A stretch of DNA of 64,000 nt from Jiangella aurantiaca (GCF_004349105.1 NZ_SMLB01000025.1:21232-85231), one strand, 5' to 3'; positions 46,884 to 55,916 are shown, numbered from the stretch's first letter. Notes: generated by a model not told the origin, from the letters alone. Numbers and translations: made by a program.

Positions 46884-47897
46884 TCAGCCGAGCGCGTCGA
46901 CGGCGGCGTCGACGTACTGCATCATCGACGTCGGGCCGCCGAACATCCACAGCGAGTCGGGGAACCGGACCACGTTGCCGGCCTGCACGAACGGCAGCGA
47001 CTCCCAGATCGCGTTGCCGGCCAGGTTGTCGGCGAACGCGTCGCCGCCGTCATTGTCGTTGGCCATGTACCAGAAGCGGACGTCGCCGGGCAGCGCCGTC
47101 AGCCCCTCGACGTCGGTCTGCGCCAGGCCGTAGACGGGGTCGCCCTCCATGGGCCACGGGTTCTCCAGCCCGATCTCCCCGAACACGTCGGAGACCAGCG
47201 AGCCCTCGGCGAACGGGCGGATGCTGACGGTGCCGGCGTCGACCCAGCTGTCGGCGAACGCGACCGGGTCGCCGGTGGCGCCGGCCTCCTCGACGGCGGC
47301 CTTGCCCTCCTCGACCTTCGCGTCGAACTCGTCGCGCAGCTCCTGGGCGCGGTCCTGCGTGCCGGTGAGCTCGGCGATGAGGTCGAGGTTCGCGAACATC
47401 TGGCCGATGTTGTCCTGCACGTCGCCGCCCGGCATGACCACGACCGGCGTGGTCGCCTCGATCTGCTCGATCGCGCCCTCGATCAGGCTGTCGGTGACCA
47501 CGACGAGGTCGACGTCGAGGGTGGCGAGGGTGTCCATGCTCGGCTCGCCGCGGGTACCGATGTCGGTGACGGTGTCGTCGAGCGGCGCGCCGCTCACCCA
47601 GTTGTTGTAGCCCTGGATGTCCGACACGCCGACCGGCATGACGCCGAGCGAGACGAGGTTCTCGACGGCGTTCCACTCGGTGGCGGCGACCCGCACCGCG
47701 GGCTGGTCCAGCGTGACCTCCACGCCGCGCGAGTCGGTGACGGTGATCGGCCCGGCCGCGGCGTCGCCGCCGTCGGTGGCCTCACTGGTCGACCCGGCCT
47801 CGGTGGAGTCGTCGGACGCGTCCTCCGTCGTGCCGCAGGCGGTGGCGAGCAGCACGAACGCGACGGACAGGCCCGCGAGGGCGCGCGCTCTTCTCAT
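46884..47897 (-). CDS. Iron-siderophore substrate-binding lipoprotein
   Basis: The protein has 337 residues. A lipoprotein signal ends in the lipobox LLATACG (Cys about 22), followed by an acidic Ser/Thr linker. The TroA/FepB-type fold begins TVTDSRGVEVTLDQPAVRVA and has WNAVENLVSLGVMPVGVSDI, EPSMDTLATLDVDLVVV and DIGTRGEPSM. It should bind a ferric siderophore outside and deliver it to the fused permease encoded next. ATG at 47897 starts the signal peptide. Confidence 0.93.
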   Translation of the reverse strand: MRRARALAGLSVAFVLLATACGTTEDASDDSTEAGSTSEATDGGDAAAGPITVTDSRGVEVTLDQPAVRVAATEWNAVENLVSLGVMPVGVSDIQGYNNWVSGAPLDDTVTDIGTRGEPSMDTLATLDVDLVVVTDSLIEGAIEQIEATTPVVVMPGGDVQDNIGQMFANLDLIAELTGTQDRAQELRDEFDAKVEEGKAAVEEAGATGDPVAFADSWVDAGTVSIRPFAEGSLVSDVFGEIGLENPWPMEGDPVYGLAQTDVEGLTALPGDVRFWYMANDNDGGDAFADNLAGNAIWESLPFVQAGNVVRFPDSLWMFGGPTSMMQYVDAAVDALG

Positions 47898-47940
47898 GGT
47901 GTACCTCGTGATCGTGGGTTTCAGTGGGGTGGAACGGCCG

Positions 47941-48777
47941 CTAGGCCGTGGCGTGCGGCCGGACGTCGTTGTGCCGGCCGACGGCGCGGGTGGAGATGCG
48001 CCCGTCGACCGGATCGACGTCGACGTCGACGCGGATGCCGTACGCACGGCTCAGGTTCTCGGGCGTCAGCACCTCGTTCGGCGTGCCGTCGGCCGTCACC
48101 GTGCCGGCCTCGAGCAGCAGGATCCGGTCGGCGACGGCGGCCGCCTGGTCCAGGTCGTGCAGCACCAGGCCGACGCCGATGCCGTGCTCGTCGGCCAGCT
48201 CGCGCACGACGTCGAGGATCTCGATCTGGTAGCGCAGGTCGAGGAAGGTCGTCGGCTCGTCGAGCAGCAGCAGGCCGGTGTCCTGCGCGAGGCAGCTGGC
48301 CAGCCACGCCCGCTGCGCCTGCCCACCGGACAGCGCCTGCACCGGGCGATCGGCCAGCGCTTCGATGCCGGTGAGCGCCATGGCTCGGGCGATCGCCCGC
48401 TCCCCGCCGGGGTCGCGGCCGGTCCAGCGTGCGCGGTGCGGGTGGCGGCCGTACTCGACCAGCTCGCGGACGCTCAGGCCGCCCGGCGTGCTCCGGCTCT
48501 GCGCCAGCAGCGTGACGCGGCGGGCCAGCTCGCGCGGGTCGAGGCTGAGGACGTCGGTGCCGTCGTGGAAGCTGATGTCGCCTGACGTGGGGAGATGCAG
48601 GCGGGCGAGGGCGCGCAGCAGAGTGGACTTGCCGCTGCCGTTCGGGCCGATGAGTGCCGTGACCATCCCGGGCCGCAGCTCGATCGACGCGGCTCGTACG
48701 ACCACCTCGCGCCCGTACGCGAGGTCGACCGCGCGCGCGGCCAGGCCGCCGGCGGGCAGAGTGGGCGAAATGGTCAC
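47941..48777 (-). CDS. ATP-binding protein of the iron-siderophore ABC transporter
   Basis: This FecE/FepC-like ATPase has 278 residues. Walker A is LIGPNGSGKSTLLRALARL, the Q-loop is RRVTLLAQSR, the signature LSGGQAQRAWLASCLAQ, and Walker B GLLLLDEPTTFLDLRYQIEI. The H-loop is VLHDLDQAA. First of a three-gene minus-strand operon (ATPase, binding protein, double permease). GTG at 48777 is chosen since upstream frame covers the iron box at 48788-48806. Expression should be repressed by a DmdR/IdeR-type repressor when iron is sufficient. Confidence 0.94.
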   Translation of the reverse strand: MTISPTLPAGGLAARAVDLAYGREVVVRAASIELRPGMVTALIGPNGSGKSTLLRALARLHLPTSGDISFHDGTDVLSLDPRELARRVTLLAQSRSTPGGLSVRELVEYGRHPHRARWTGRDPGGERAIARAMALTGIEALADRPVQALSGGQAQRAWLASCLAQDTGLLLLDEPTTFLDLRYQIEILDVVRELADEHGIGVGLVLHDLDQAAAVADRILLLEAGTVTADGTPNEVLTPENLSRAYGIRVDVDVDPVDGRISTRAVGRHNDVRPHATA

Positions 48778-48787
48778 CGCGCCAACG

Positions 48788-48806
48788 TAAGGTACGCCTA
48801 AGCTAA
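48788..48806 (-). promoter_or_regulatory. Iron box (DmdR/IdeR type)
   Basis: On the minus strand the 19-mer TTAGCTTAGGCGTACCTTA matches the actinobacterial iron-box consensus TTAGGTTAGGCTAACCTAA at about 14-15 positions, depending on the consensus used. It keeps the central AGGC and ACCT. It lies 11-29 bases before the start of the iron-siderophore ATPase gene, so an iron-loaded repressor there would block the operon. Confidence 0.82.
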
Positions 48807-48932
48807 TTCGCAAGCCGTGCGCTTGGCTGATGCGTCACGTTCGCACGGCGCTGGACGCGCCGGCCCTGGGCGCTTGTCAGAGCCCGCCCGTAGGGTGGGG
48901 ACTCCCGCCCAACCGGGCGGGGACCGCGCCGG

Positions 48933-48988
48933 GGTGGACGGTGACCGAACCCCTCGGAGGGGACCCTCCGCTGGGTAAACGGTGACCG
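48933..48988. repeat. Direct repeats in a GC-rich, hairpin-rich gap
   Basis: GGTGGACGGTGACCG (48933-48947) and GGTAAACGGTGACCG (48974-48988) are direct repeats 41 bp apart. Nearby are the hairpin CCCGCCC-AACC-GGGCGGG (about 48904-48921) and the short stem CCCCT/AGGGG between the repeats. The gap 48807-49184 holds no protein gene I can support. The structure fits a regulatory RNA or protein-binding array; nothing known matched by eye. Confidence 0.5.
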
Positions 48989-49045
48989 CCCCTGGCAGTT
49001 AGCCGCCGCGTTCGATGACGACGTTGGCGCCGTCGCCGACCAGCA

Positions 49046-49094
49046 TGATCATGTTCGCTGGCGGCGTGTCAGCGACCGCCAGCGAACATGATCA
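49046..49094. repeat. Long palindrome, family copy 2
   Basis: Perfect 19-base arms (TGATCATGTTCGCTGGCGG at 49046-49064; complement at 49076-49094) flank the 11-base loop CGTGTCAGCGA. The copy at 9439-9495 has the same arm core and a loop differing at two positions. It lies 90 bp before the 3-hydroxyacyl-CoA dehydrogenase gene. Confidence 0.88.
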
Positions 49095-49184
49095 AGAAAT
49101 TCTCGCCCGCCACCGACACTGCGACGACGATGCCGACACCCTGACGACCACGTCCCGCCCGGCCGGGAACCTAGACTGCGCGGC

Positions 49185-50747
49185 ATGAGTGCGCGGATCG
49201 CCAGGGTGGGCGTCGTCGGGCTGGGGACCATGGGTGCGGGCATCGCGGAGGTGTTCTCGCGCGCCGGCCTCGACGTCGTCGGGGTGGAACGAGACGACGC
49301 GGCGCTCGCGGCCGGCCGTGGCCACGTCGACGCGTCCACGGGGCGCGCGGTCCGCCGCGGCAAGCTCACCGCGGACGAGCAGGCCGCGCTGGTCGGGCGG
49401 ATCGAGTTCACCACGGACCTCGCCGCGCTGGGCGCCGCCGACCTCGTCGTCGAGGCGGTCCCGGAGCGGCTGGAAATCAAGCGCGACCTGTTCGGCCGTC
49501 TCGACGGCGTCGTCAGCGCGGACACCATCCTCGCCACCAACACCTCCTCCCTCTCCGTGACGGCGATCAGCGTCGCCGTCTCGCGGCCGGAGCGGGTGGT
49601 CGGCCTGCACTTCTTCAATCCGGCGCCGGTGCAGGAACTGATCGAGGTCGTCCGGACCGTCGTCACCGCGCCGGAGGTCATCGCCGCCGTCACCGAGCTC
49701 GCCCGCCGGCTGGGCAAGACCCCGGTCGAGTGCGGCGACCGCGCCGGGTTCGTCACCAACGCGCTGCTGTTCGGCTACCTCAACCGGGCCGCCGCGATGT
49801 TCGAGAGCGGCCACGCGAGCCGCGAGGACATCGACGCGGCGATCACGGCCGGGCTGGGCTACCCGATGGGGCCGCTCGCGCTGCTCGACCTGATCGGGCT
49901 GGACACGGCGTACGAGATCCTCGAGACGATGTACCGGCAGGGCCGCAACCGGCTGCACACGCCGGCGCCCATTCTGGGCCAGCTGGTGACGCTGGGGTTC
50001 CTCGGCCGCAAGACCGGTCGCGGCTTCTACGACTACTCAGATATCGACGGGGTGGGTGCGAGCTCCGCTGTGGTCACCCCCGAGGACAGCCGGGTCCACC
50101 GCGTCGCGTTCCTGGACCCGTCGCCCGGACCGCTGGCCGAGGCGCTCGCGAAGGCCGGCCACGACGTCGTCCGCGGTACTGCCGGCCAGGACGCCGACCT
50201 CGTCGTCGCGCCGGGAGACCCCGAGACGTTCGCGCGGATCGCCGCCGACGCCGCCCCCGGTGCCGTGCTCGCGGCCACCGGCGCCGGGCCCGTGGTCGCC
50301 AGCGCCGCCGCCAGCGGCCGGCCCGCGGACGTCGTCGGGCTCCACCTCGCCGGGCCGGCCGCGACCGTCGCCGAGGTCGTCCGCACCGTCGTCTCGTCGC
50401 CGTCCGCCGTGACCACCGTCGCCGAGGTCGCCGCGTCCGCCGGGCTCACGGCCGTCGTCTGCGCCGACCGCGCCGGCTTCGTCGTCGATGCGCTGCTGGT
50501 GCCGTACCTCAACGACGCCGTCGCGATGCTCGAGACCGGGTACGCCTCGGCGGCCGACGTCGACACGGCGATGCGGCTGGGCTGCCGGCTGCCGGCGGGA
50601 CCGTTCGAGCTGCTGGACGCGCTCGGCCCGGCGGCCGCGCTGGCGACACTGGAGCGGCTGCAGGCCGAGGTCCGCGAGCCCGGGCTGGCGCCGTCGCCGT
50701 TGCTCACCCAGTTGGCTACGGCCGGGCTGCGGTTCGCCGACCTCTGA
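49185..50747 (+). CDS. 3-Hydroxyacyl-CoA dehydrogenase with internally duplicated domains
   Basis: The protein has 520 residues. The NAD-binding fold starts VGVVGLGTMGAGIAEVFSRA, with ILATNTSSLSVTAI and VVGLHFFNPAPVQELIEVVR. The first 3HCDH helical domain has GDRAGFVTNALLFGYLNRA and GYPMGPLALLDLIGLD. From about residue 290 the pattern repeats in weaker form: PADVVGLHLAGPAATVAEVV, ADRAGFVVDALLVPYLNDAV and GCRLPAGPFELLDALG. The second nucleotide-binding part lacks the G-x-G-x-x-G. It oxidises 3-hydroxyacyl-CoA in beta-oxidation or related pathways. It is a lone gene upstream of the LIV-type transporter. Confidence 0.92.
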   Translation: MSARIARVGVVGLGTMGAGIAEVFSRAGLDVVGVERDDAALAAGRGHVDASTGRAVRRGKLTADEQAALVGRIEFTTDLAALGAADLVVEAVPERLEIKRDLFGRLDGVVSADTILATNTSSLSVTAISVAVSRPERVVGLHFFNPAPVQELIEVVRTVVTAPEVIAAVTELARRLGKTPVECGDRAGFVTNALLFGYLNRAAAMFESGHASREDIDAAITAGLGYPMGPLALLDLIGLDTAYEILETMYRQGRNRLHTPAPILGQLVTLGFLGRKTGRGFYDYSDIDGVGASSAVVTPEDSRVHRVAFLDPSPGPLAEALAKAGHDVVRGTAGQDADLVVAPGDPETFARIAADAAPGAVLAATGAGPVVASAAASGRPADVVGLHLAGPAATVAEVVRTVVSSPSAVTTVAEVAASAGLTAVVCADRAGFVVDALLVPYLNDAVAMLETGYASAADVDTAMRLGCRLPAGPFELLDALGPAAALATLERLQAEVREPGLAPSPLLTQLATAGLRFADL

Positions 50748-50910
50748 CGGGACCAGCCGAGCGGTCCGCAGCCCGCGGCAGCGCAGGGTGTTGCGGTCAG
50801 GTCACGTTATTCCGATTTGTCTGGCTTGCGCAGTATTTTGCTGGTATGCGCGGCGTCGCCGCGGGAACCACCCGTCCGGCCTCGCCGGGGCTCCACGAGA
50901 GGAGGAGCCA

Positions 50911-52182
50911 ATGAGTGGTCACAGAAGTCTGGTTGCGCCCGCCGTCATCAGTGTCATCGCCTTGATAGCGGCGGCGTGTGCGCCAGACGACGAAGAAGCA
51001 GCGCCCGAGGAGTTCTCCCCGGGCCCGCTGGGGGCGGTGACGGTCGCTCCCGATGACCCCATCATGATCGGCGTCATCCAGGCGATCAGCGGTGACACCG
51101 CCAGCCTGGGCGTGGACCAGGTGCGTGCCATCGACCTGGCCATCGCCGACCGGGGCGGTGAACTGCTCGGCCATCCGGTCGAGACGCAGGTCGAGGACGA
51201 CGCCTGCTTGGCAGAAGGCGGCACGACGGCAGCCCAGGCGCTGGTCGCCAACCCGCAGGTCATGGGTGTTCTCGGCACGAGCTGTTCCGGAGCGGCGGTG
51301 CCCGCGATGGAGATCCTCGCCGAAACGGGCATCGCGACGATCTCCGGATCCAACACGTCGCCCGCGCTGACCTCGGACCTCGAAGGCACCCAGGGCGCGG
51401 CGAACCAGCCCGGCTATTTCCGCACGTCACACAACGACGTCGTGCAAGGTCAGGCCGCGGCCGAGTTCGCCTTCACCGAGCTCGGGGCGCAGCGTGCGGC
51501 TACCATCCACGACGGTGACCCGTACACCGAGGGCCTGGCCACCGCGTTCGGCACGTCGTTCACCGAGCTGGGCGGCGAGGTCGTGCTGGCAACCGCGATC
51601 AGCAAGGGCGATACGGACATGCGCCCGGTGCTGACTGAGGTCGCCGCCGCCACGCCCGACATCGTGTTCTTCCCGATCTTCCAGCCGGAGGCCGACTTCA
51701 TCGTCCAGCAGGCCAAGGACTTCCCGGCGCTGGCCGAGACCCAGAAGATGATGGGTGCCGACGGCCTGCTGTCCGACACGTTCGTGGTGATCCCGCAGAC
51801 CGAAGGCATGTACTTCTCCGGTCCGGCGACCCCCACCGGGTCGGCCTATGAGGACTTCGTAGCGGCCTACCAGGCGGAGTTCGGGGAAGCACCGATCCAG
51901 GCGTTCCACGCACACTCCTACGACGCGGCGAACATGCTCATGGACGCGGTCGAGGAGGTCGCCGTCGAGGAGGATGACGGCACGCTGCAGATCGACCGCC
52001 AGGCGCTCATGGACCAGCTCTATGCGACCGAGGACTTCGAGGGGCTGACCGGGACGCTCACCTGCGACGAGTTCGGCGACTGCGCCGACCCCAAGATCGA
52101 CATCGTGCAGAACACGGCCGAGCAGCAGACGATCGACCAGGTCCGTGGGAACGTCCTGTTCACCTTCGAGCCCGGGGAGTGA
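50911..52182 (+). CDS. Branched-chain amino acid-type substrate-binding lipoprotein
   Basis: The protein has 423 residues. The signal ends in lipobox IAAACAP. The periplasmic-binding type I fold begins IMIGVIQAISGDTASLGVDQ and includes VMGVLGTSCSGAAVPAMEIL, GIATISGSNTSPAL and FFPIFQPEADFIVQQAKDFP. It is of the LivJ/LivK type that binds branched-chain amino acids, amides or other small acids. GAGGAGG precedes the ATG. It is first of five transporter genes in order binding protein, LivH, LivM, LivG, LivF. Confidence 0.93.
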   Translation: MSGHRSLVAPAVISVIALIAAACAPDDEEAAPEEFSPGPLGAVTVAPDDPIMIGVIQAISGDTASLGVDQVRAIDLAIADRGGELLGHPVETQVEDDACLAEGGTTAAQALVANPQVMGVLGTSCSGAAVPAMEILAETGIATISGSNTSPALTSDLEGTQGAANQPGYFRTSHNDVVQGQAAAEFAFTELGAQRAATIHDGDPYTEGLATAFGTSFTELGGEVVLATAISKGDTDMRPVLTEVAAATPDIVFFPIFQPEADFIVQQAKDFPALAETQKMMGADGLLSDTFVVIPQTEGMYFSGPATPTGSAYEDFVAAYQAEFGEAPIQAFHAHSYDAANMLMDAVEEVAVEEDDGTLQIDRQALMDQLYATEDFEGLTGTLTCDEFGDCADPKIDIVQNTAEQQTIDQVRGNVLFTFEPGE

Positions 52183-52226
52183 CCCTCGGCATCAGCGCCG
52201 AGTGACCCGACGGCCAAGGGAGGCGC

Positions 52227-53321
52227 ATGGCAGAAACTCCGCTGGCGCCGAAGGGTCCGCTTGCCGCCAGGCGGGTCCTTCAGCTGCCGCTGGTCGACGG
52301 CTTCCTGTGGGTCGTTCGCATCTCCGCCGTCGTCGTCATCGTCGTCGGCGCCTACAACAGCCTCACCAGCGGGCGGCTGAGCGGCCAGCAATGGCGCGAC
52401 CTGATCGTGTTCGGCATCGCGCAAGGCTCGATCTACGGCCTGATCGCGCTGGGCTACTCGATGGTCTACGGCGTGCTCCGGTTCATCAACTTCGCGCACG
52501 GCGAGGTGTTCATGATCGGGGCGATGACGGGCTACTACGTGTCCAGCGCGCTCTCCGGCACAGCGCTGTGGCGGTCCGCGCCGTTCGCAGGGCTCTTCGT
52601 CGTCCTCCTCTGCTGCATGACGATGTCCGCGCTGGTGGCGCTGGGACTGGAGCGGATCGCCTACCGGCCACTGCGTGGGAAACCACGGCTGATCCCGTTC
52701 ATCACGGCCATCGGCGCGTCGTTCTTCCTGCAGTACACGGTGGCCACGCTGTTCGGGGTCGACGTCAAGGCCTACCCGGCGGTACCCGTGCTGGACGGGT
52801 CGATATCCGTGGGCGGGTTCCGGATCCTCCGGGTCCACCTGCTCGTGATCGTCGCCGCCGTGGTGATGATGATCGCGCTCTACTTCTACATCGAGAAGAC
52901 CAGGGCCGGCCGGGCGATGCGCGCGGTCGCCGAGGACCAGGAGACCGCCCGCCTGATGGGCATCGACGTCGACCGCACCATCGCCCGCGTGTTCGCGGTG
53001 GGTGGCGCCATGGCAGGAGCCGCGGGGCTGCTGTTCGGGCTGGTCTTCCAGAACGTCAACTTCTTCAGCGGCTTCCTGCCCGGCATCAAGGCGTTCACGT
53101 CCGCGGTGCTGGGCGGCATCGGGAACATCCTCGGCGCGATGGTGGGCGGCCTGACCCTCGGCAGCGTGGAGTCGCTGGGCCCCAGCCTGGTGTTGTCCGG
53201 ACTCGACATCCCCGCCGCCCACCAGCTCAAGGACGTGGTCGCATTCTCCGCGCTCGTGCTGGTGCTGATCTTCCGGCCGACGGGCATCCTGGGTGAGCGC
53301 GTGGGCGGGGAGCGCGGGTAG
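52227..53321 (+). CDS. livH: LivH-type permease
   Basis: This permease has 364 residues and about eight membrane segments. The LivH core begins VFGIAQGSIYGLIALGYSMV, then YGVLRFINFAHGEVFMIGAM, with RAMRAVAEDQETARLMGIDV as the conserved coupling loop that contacts the ATPase and NFFSGFLPGIKAFTSAVLGG. About 60 extra residues at the N-terminus include one more hydrophobic segment (VVRISAVVVIVVGAYNSL). It follows the binding protein by 44 bp and livM by 2 bp. Confidence 0.93.
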   Translation: MAETPLAPKGPLAARRVLQLPLVDGFLWVVRISAVVVIVVGAYNSLTSGRLSGQQWRDLIVFGIAQGSIYGLIALGYSMVYGVLRFINFAHGEVFMIGAMTGYYVSSALSGTALWRSAPFAGLFVVLLCCMTMSALVALGLERIAYRPLRGKPRLIPFITAIGASFFLQYTVATLFGVDVKAYPAVPVLDGSISVGGFRILRVHLLVIVAAVVMMIALYFYIEKTRAGRAMRAVAEDQETARLMGIDVDRTIARVFAVGGAMAGAAGLLFGLVFQNVNFFSGFLPGIKAFTSAVLGGIGNILGAMVGGLTLGSVESLGPSLVLSGLDIPAAHQLKDVVAFSALVLVLIFRPTGILGERVGGERG

Positions 53322-53323
53322 CG

Positions 53324-55126
53324 ATGGCCGACCAGATCGTCCCGACCGACGCGCCGGTGGGCGCCGGGGCCGGCCTGCTGCCCGCGCAGGGGGTCAGCGC
53401 CCGCCGGGCCGTCACGCTCGGGCTCGTCGCCGGGGTCGTCGCCGTGTTCGTCTCCGCCAACGGGATGGTCAGCGAGTTCGCCGAACGGGACGTCATCGCA
53501 GAGCTGTCGCTCGGCGTGCTGTGGGTGCTGATGATCCCGCTCATCGTCGGCTCACTCGCCGGGCAGGCGCCGGCCGTGCTCCAGGGCTTCGCGGCGCCGC
53601 GCCCGGGGTGGCGCAACCCCGCCGGCGGTGCGCTTGCCGGCCTCCTGGCCGCGGTCGTCATGGCGGCCTTCATCCTGCTGATCGACGCCGTGAACGTCCG
53701 CGACGTACTGATCAACGTGCGTCCGGATCTGGTGGAGACCGAGCCGCGACTGCTGACCTTCGGCCAGGGCGTCGGCGCGGGCGTCGCACTCGTCCTGGCG
53801 GTCTACGCCGCACTGGGCGCGCTCGGCGGCGCACTTCACCTGCTGCCCGATCGGTGGCGCCGGGCCGTGGTCGCAGGCGTCGTCTGGCTGATCGTCATGG
53901 GTGTGCTGTCCAGCCTGGTCAGTCAGGTGCTACGGGGCATTCAGTCCACGACCAACATCTGGACGGCACCGCTGGCCGACGCCCTGTACCAGGGCGGTGC
54001 GCTCACCGCTCCGGCTGCCGCGGTGGTCTTCGTCGTCGGTGCCGGGCTCTACCTGCTGCTCACGCGACCGCGCCGGACCCCAGCTCGAGTGCGGGTGCGC
54101 CGACTCCCGGACCGATCGCAGCGCATCGTGAGGGTCGCCACCCTGGCCGTGGCGTTGCTCCTGCTCGGCCTGCTGCCGCAGGTGCTGGGGCCGTTCCTGA
54201 GTGACGTCCTGAACTTCGCGGGCATCTTCCTGCTGATGGCGCTGGGTCTGAACATCGTCGTCGGCTTCGCGGGCCTGCTGGACCTCGGTTACGTCGCGTT
54301 CTTCGCTGTCGGCGCCTACACGGCGGCGGTGCTCACGTCGCCGCAGTCGAGCCTCGGGGTGGGGTGGATCTTCTGGGCTGCCATCCCGTTCGTGGTGCTG
54401 GCGGCCGCCGTGGCCGGCCTTCTCGTCGGCACGCCGGTGCTGCGCATGCGAGGGGACTACCTCGCGATCGTCACGCTGGGATTCGGCGAGATCGCTCGGC
54501 TGCTGTTCCTGTCCGACTGGCTCAAGCCGATCTTCGGTGGCGCGCAGGGCATCATCAGGGTCGGCGACGTGCCGCTGGCTCCAGGCGTCGAGGCCGGTGG
54601 TGCACAACCGCGGCTGTTCTTCTACGTGGTCTTCACCTTCGTCCTGCTCGCCGCCTACATCTCCTACGCCCTCCAGGACTCCAGGATCGGCCGGGCATGG
54701 ATGGCGATGCGCGAGGACGAGTTGGTGGCGGAGACCATGGGGGTGAACATCGTCGCCGCCAAGCTGTGGGCGTTCGTCATCGGCGCCATACTGGCCGGCT
54801 TCGGCGGTGCGCTGTTCGCGGCCAAGGTCGGGTCGGTCTTCCCGCACAGCTTCGAGGTGATCGTGTCGATCACGGTGCTGGTGCTCATCATCGTCGGCGG
54901 CATCGCCAGCGTGCCCGGCGTCGTCGTCGGCGCGCTGATCCTCGTCGGCCTGCCGGAGATCCTGCGCGAGTTCGAGGAGTACCGGTTCCTCCTCTACGGC
55001 GCATTGTTGATCTTCATGATGGTACGGCGACCGGAGGGCTTCATCCCCAACACCAGGCGCGTGACCGAGCTGCACGAACAGGAGCTCCAGCAGGACGCCT
55101 GGCTGCGTGCGAAAGAGACAGAGTAG
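53324..55126 (+). CDS. livM: LivM-type permease with long N-terminal membrane extension
   Basis: This 600-residue protein is about twice the usual LivM. The LivM core (about 285-590) has ALGLNIVVGFAGLLDLGYVA, RMRGDYLAIVTLGFGEIARL and ARAWMAMREDE-like RIGRAWMAMREDELVAETMG as coupling loop. The first 280 residues form a separate region with about five further hydrophobic segments and a basic linker (RPRRTPARVRVRRLPDRSQR). Extended LivM proteins exist, but the role of the extension is unknown. It starts 2 bp after livH. Confidence 0.92.
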   Translation: MADQIVPTDAPVGAGAGLLPAQGVSARRAVTLGLVAGVVAVFVSANGMVSEFAERDVIAELSLGVLWVLMIPLIVGSLAGQAPAVLQGFAAPRPGWRNPAGGALAGLLAAVVMAAFILLIDAVNVRDVLINVRPDLVETEPRLLTFGQGVGAGVALVLAVYAALGALGGALHLLPDRWRRAVVAGVVWLIVMGVLSSLVSQVLRGIQSTTNIWTAPLADALYQGGALTAPAAAVVFVVGAGLYLLLTRPRRTPARVRVRRLPDRSQRIVRVATLAVALLLLGLLPQVLGPFLSDVLNFAGIFLLMALGLNIVVGFAGLLDLGYVAFFAVGAYTAAVLTSPQSSLGVGWIFWAAIPFVVLAAAVAGLLVGTPVLRMRGDYLAIVTLGFGEIARLLFLSDWLKPIFGGAQGIIRVGDVPLAPGVEAGGAQPRLFFYVVFTFVLLAAYISYALQDSRIGRAWMAMREDELVAETMGVNIVAAKLWAFVIGAILAGFGGALFAAKVGSVFPHSFEVIVSITVLVLIIVGGIASVPGVVVGALILVGLPEILREFEEYRFLLYGALLIFMMVRRPEGFIPNTRRVTELHEQELQQDAWLRAKETE

Positions 55127-55136
55127 GGAACCCACC

Positions 55137-55916
55137 ATGGCGCTCCTGGAGATCCGCGGCCTCACGAAGGTCTTCGGCGGCGTGCGGGCGATCACCGAAC
55201 TCGATCTCGATGTCGCCGACGGCGAAGTCGTCAGCATCATCGGGCCCAACGGCGCCGGCAAGACCACCGTGTTCAACATCGTCACAGGGATGATCAGCCC
55301 GGACGACGGCACGATCACATTCGACGGGACGAACATCGTCGGCCTGCGGCCGAGCCAGATCATCCAGCTCGGCATCGCGCGGACGTTCCAGAACGTGCGG
55401 CTGTTCCCCGAGATGACCGTGCGTGAGAACGTCATGGTGGCGCGGCACTGCCGTACCCGGGCCGGGGTCGTCGGCGCGATTCTGCGGACGCCGTCGTTCC
55501 GGCGGGAGGAGGCCGATACCCGCCGGCGCGCGGAGGAAGCACTGGCGTTCTTCGGGACCCGGCTCGTGGGATGGCGCTTCGACACGCCGGCGCGGTCGCT
55601 CTCCTACGCCAACCGGCGCCGCTTGGAGATCGCCCGGGCCATGGCGGCCGAGCCGAAGCTGCTGTTCCTCGACGAGCCGACCGCGGGCATGAATCCGCGG
55701 GAGACCCAGGAGCTCACCGAGCTGATCCGGCGGATACGCGACGAGACCGGGGTACCGGTGGCATTGATCGAGCACGACATGCGTGTCGTCAAGGGTGTCT
55801 CCGAGCGGGTGGTCGTGCTCGACCACGGCCAGAAGATCGCCGAAGGGCCGTACCGCGAGGTCGCCCGCGACGAGCGGGTGATCGAGGCCTACCTGGGACG
55901 GAAGGCGACGGCATGA
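55137..55916 (+). CDS. livG: LivG-type ATP-binding protein
   Basis: The protein has 259 residues. Walker A is IIGPNGAGKTTVFNIVTG, IARTFQNVRLFPEMTVREN contains the Q-loop, and the signature is LSYANRRRLEIARAMA, the LivG variant of LSGGQ. Walker B is LLFLDEPTAGMNPRETQEL. H-loop: IEHDMRVVKGVSERVVVLDH. It energises LivHM together with LivF. It overlaps livF by 4 bp (ATGA). Confidence 0.95.
   Translation: MALLEIRGLTKVFGGVRAITELDLDVADGEVVSIIGPNGAGKTTVFNIVTGMISPDDGTITFDGTNIVGLRPSQIIQLGIARTFQNVRLFPEMTVRENVMVARHCRTRAGVVGAILRTPSFRREEADTRRRAEEALAFFGTRLVGWRFDTPARSLSYANRRRLEIARAMAAEPKLLFLDEPTAGMNPRETQELTELIRRIRDETGVPVALIEHDMRVVKGVSERVVVLDHGQKIAEGPYREVARDERVIEAYLGRKATA

Noticed and set aside
45300..48374. 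About 1020-codon open frame on the plus strand opposite the iron transporter
   Set aside because: It is the complement of clear FecCD, FepB-like and ATPase genes; it is low complexity with no family similarity.
49002..49052. Short minus-strand peptide MIMLVGDGANVVIERGG before a stop
   Set aside because: It looks like a gene end, but only 17 codons follow the first ATG and the frame is soon closed by a stop inside the palindrome; no parent gene could be named.
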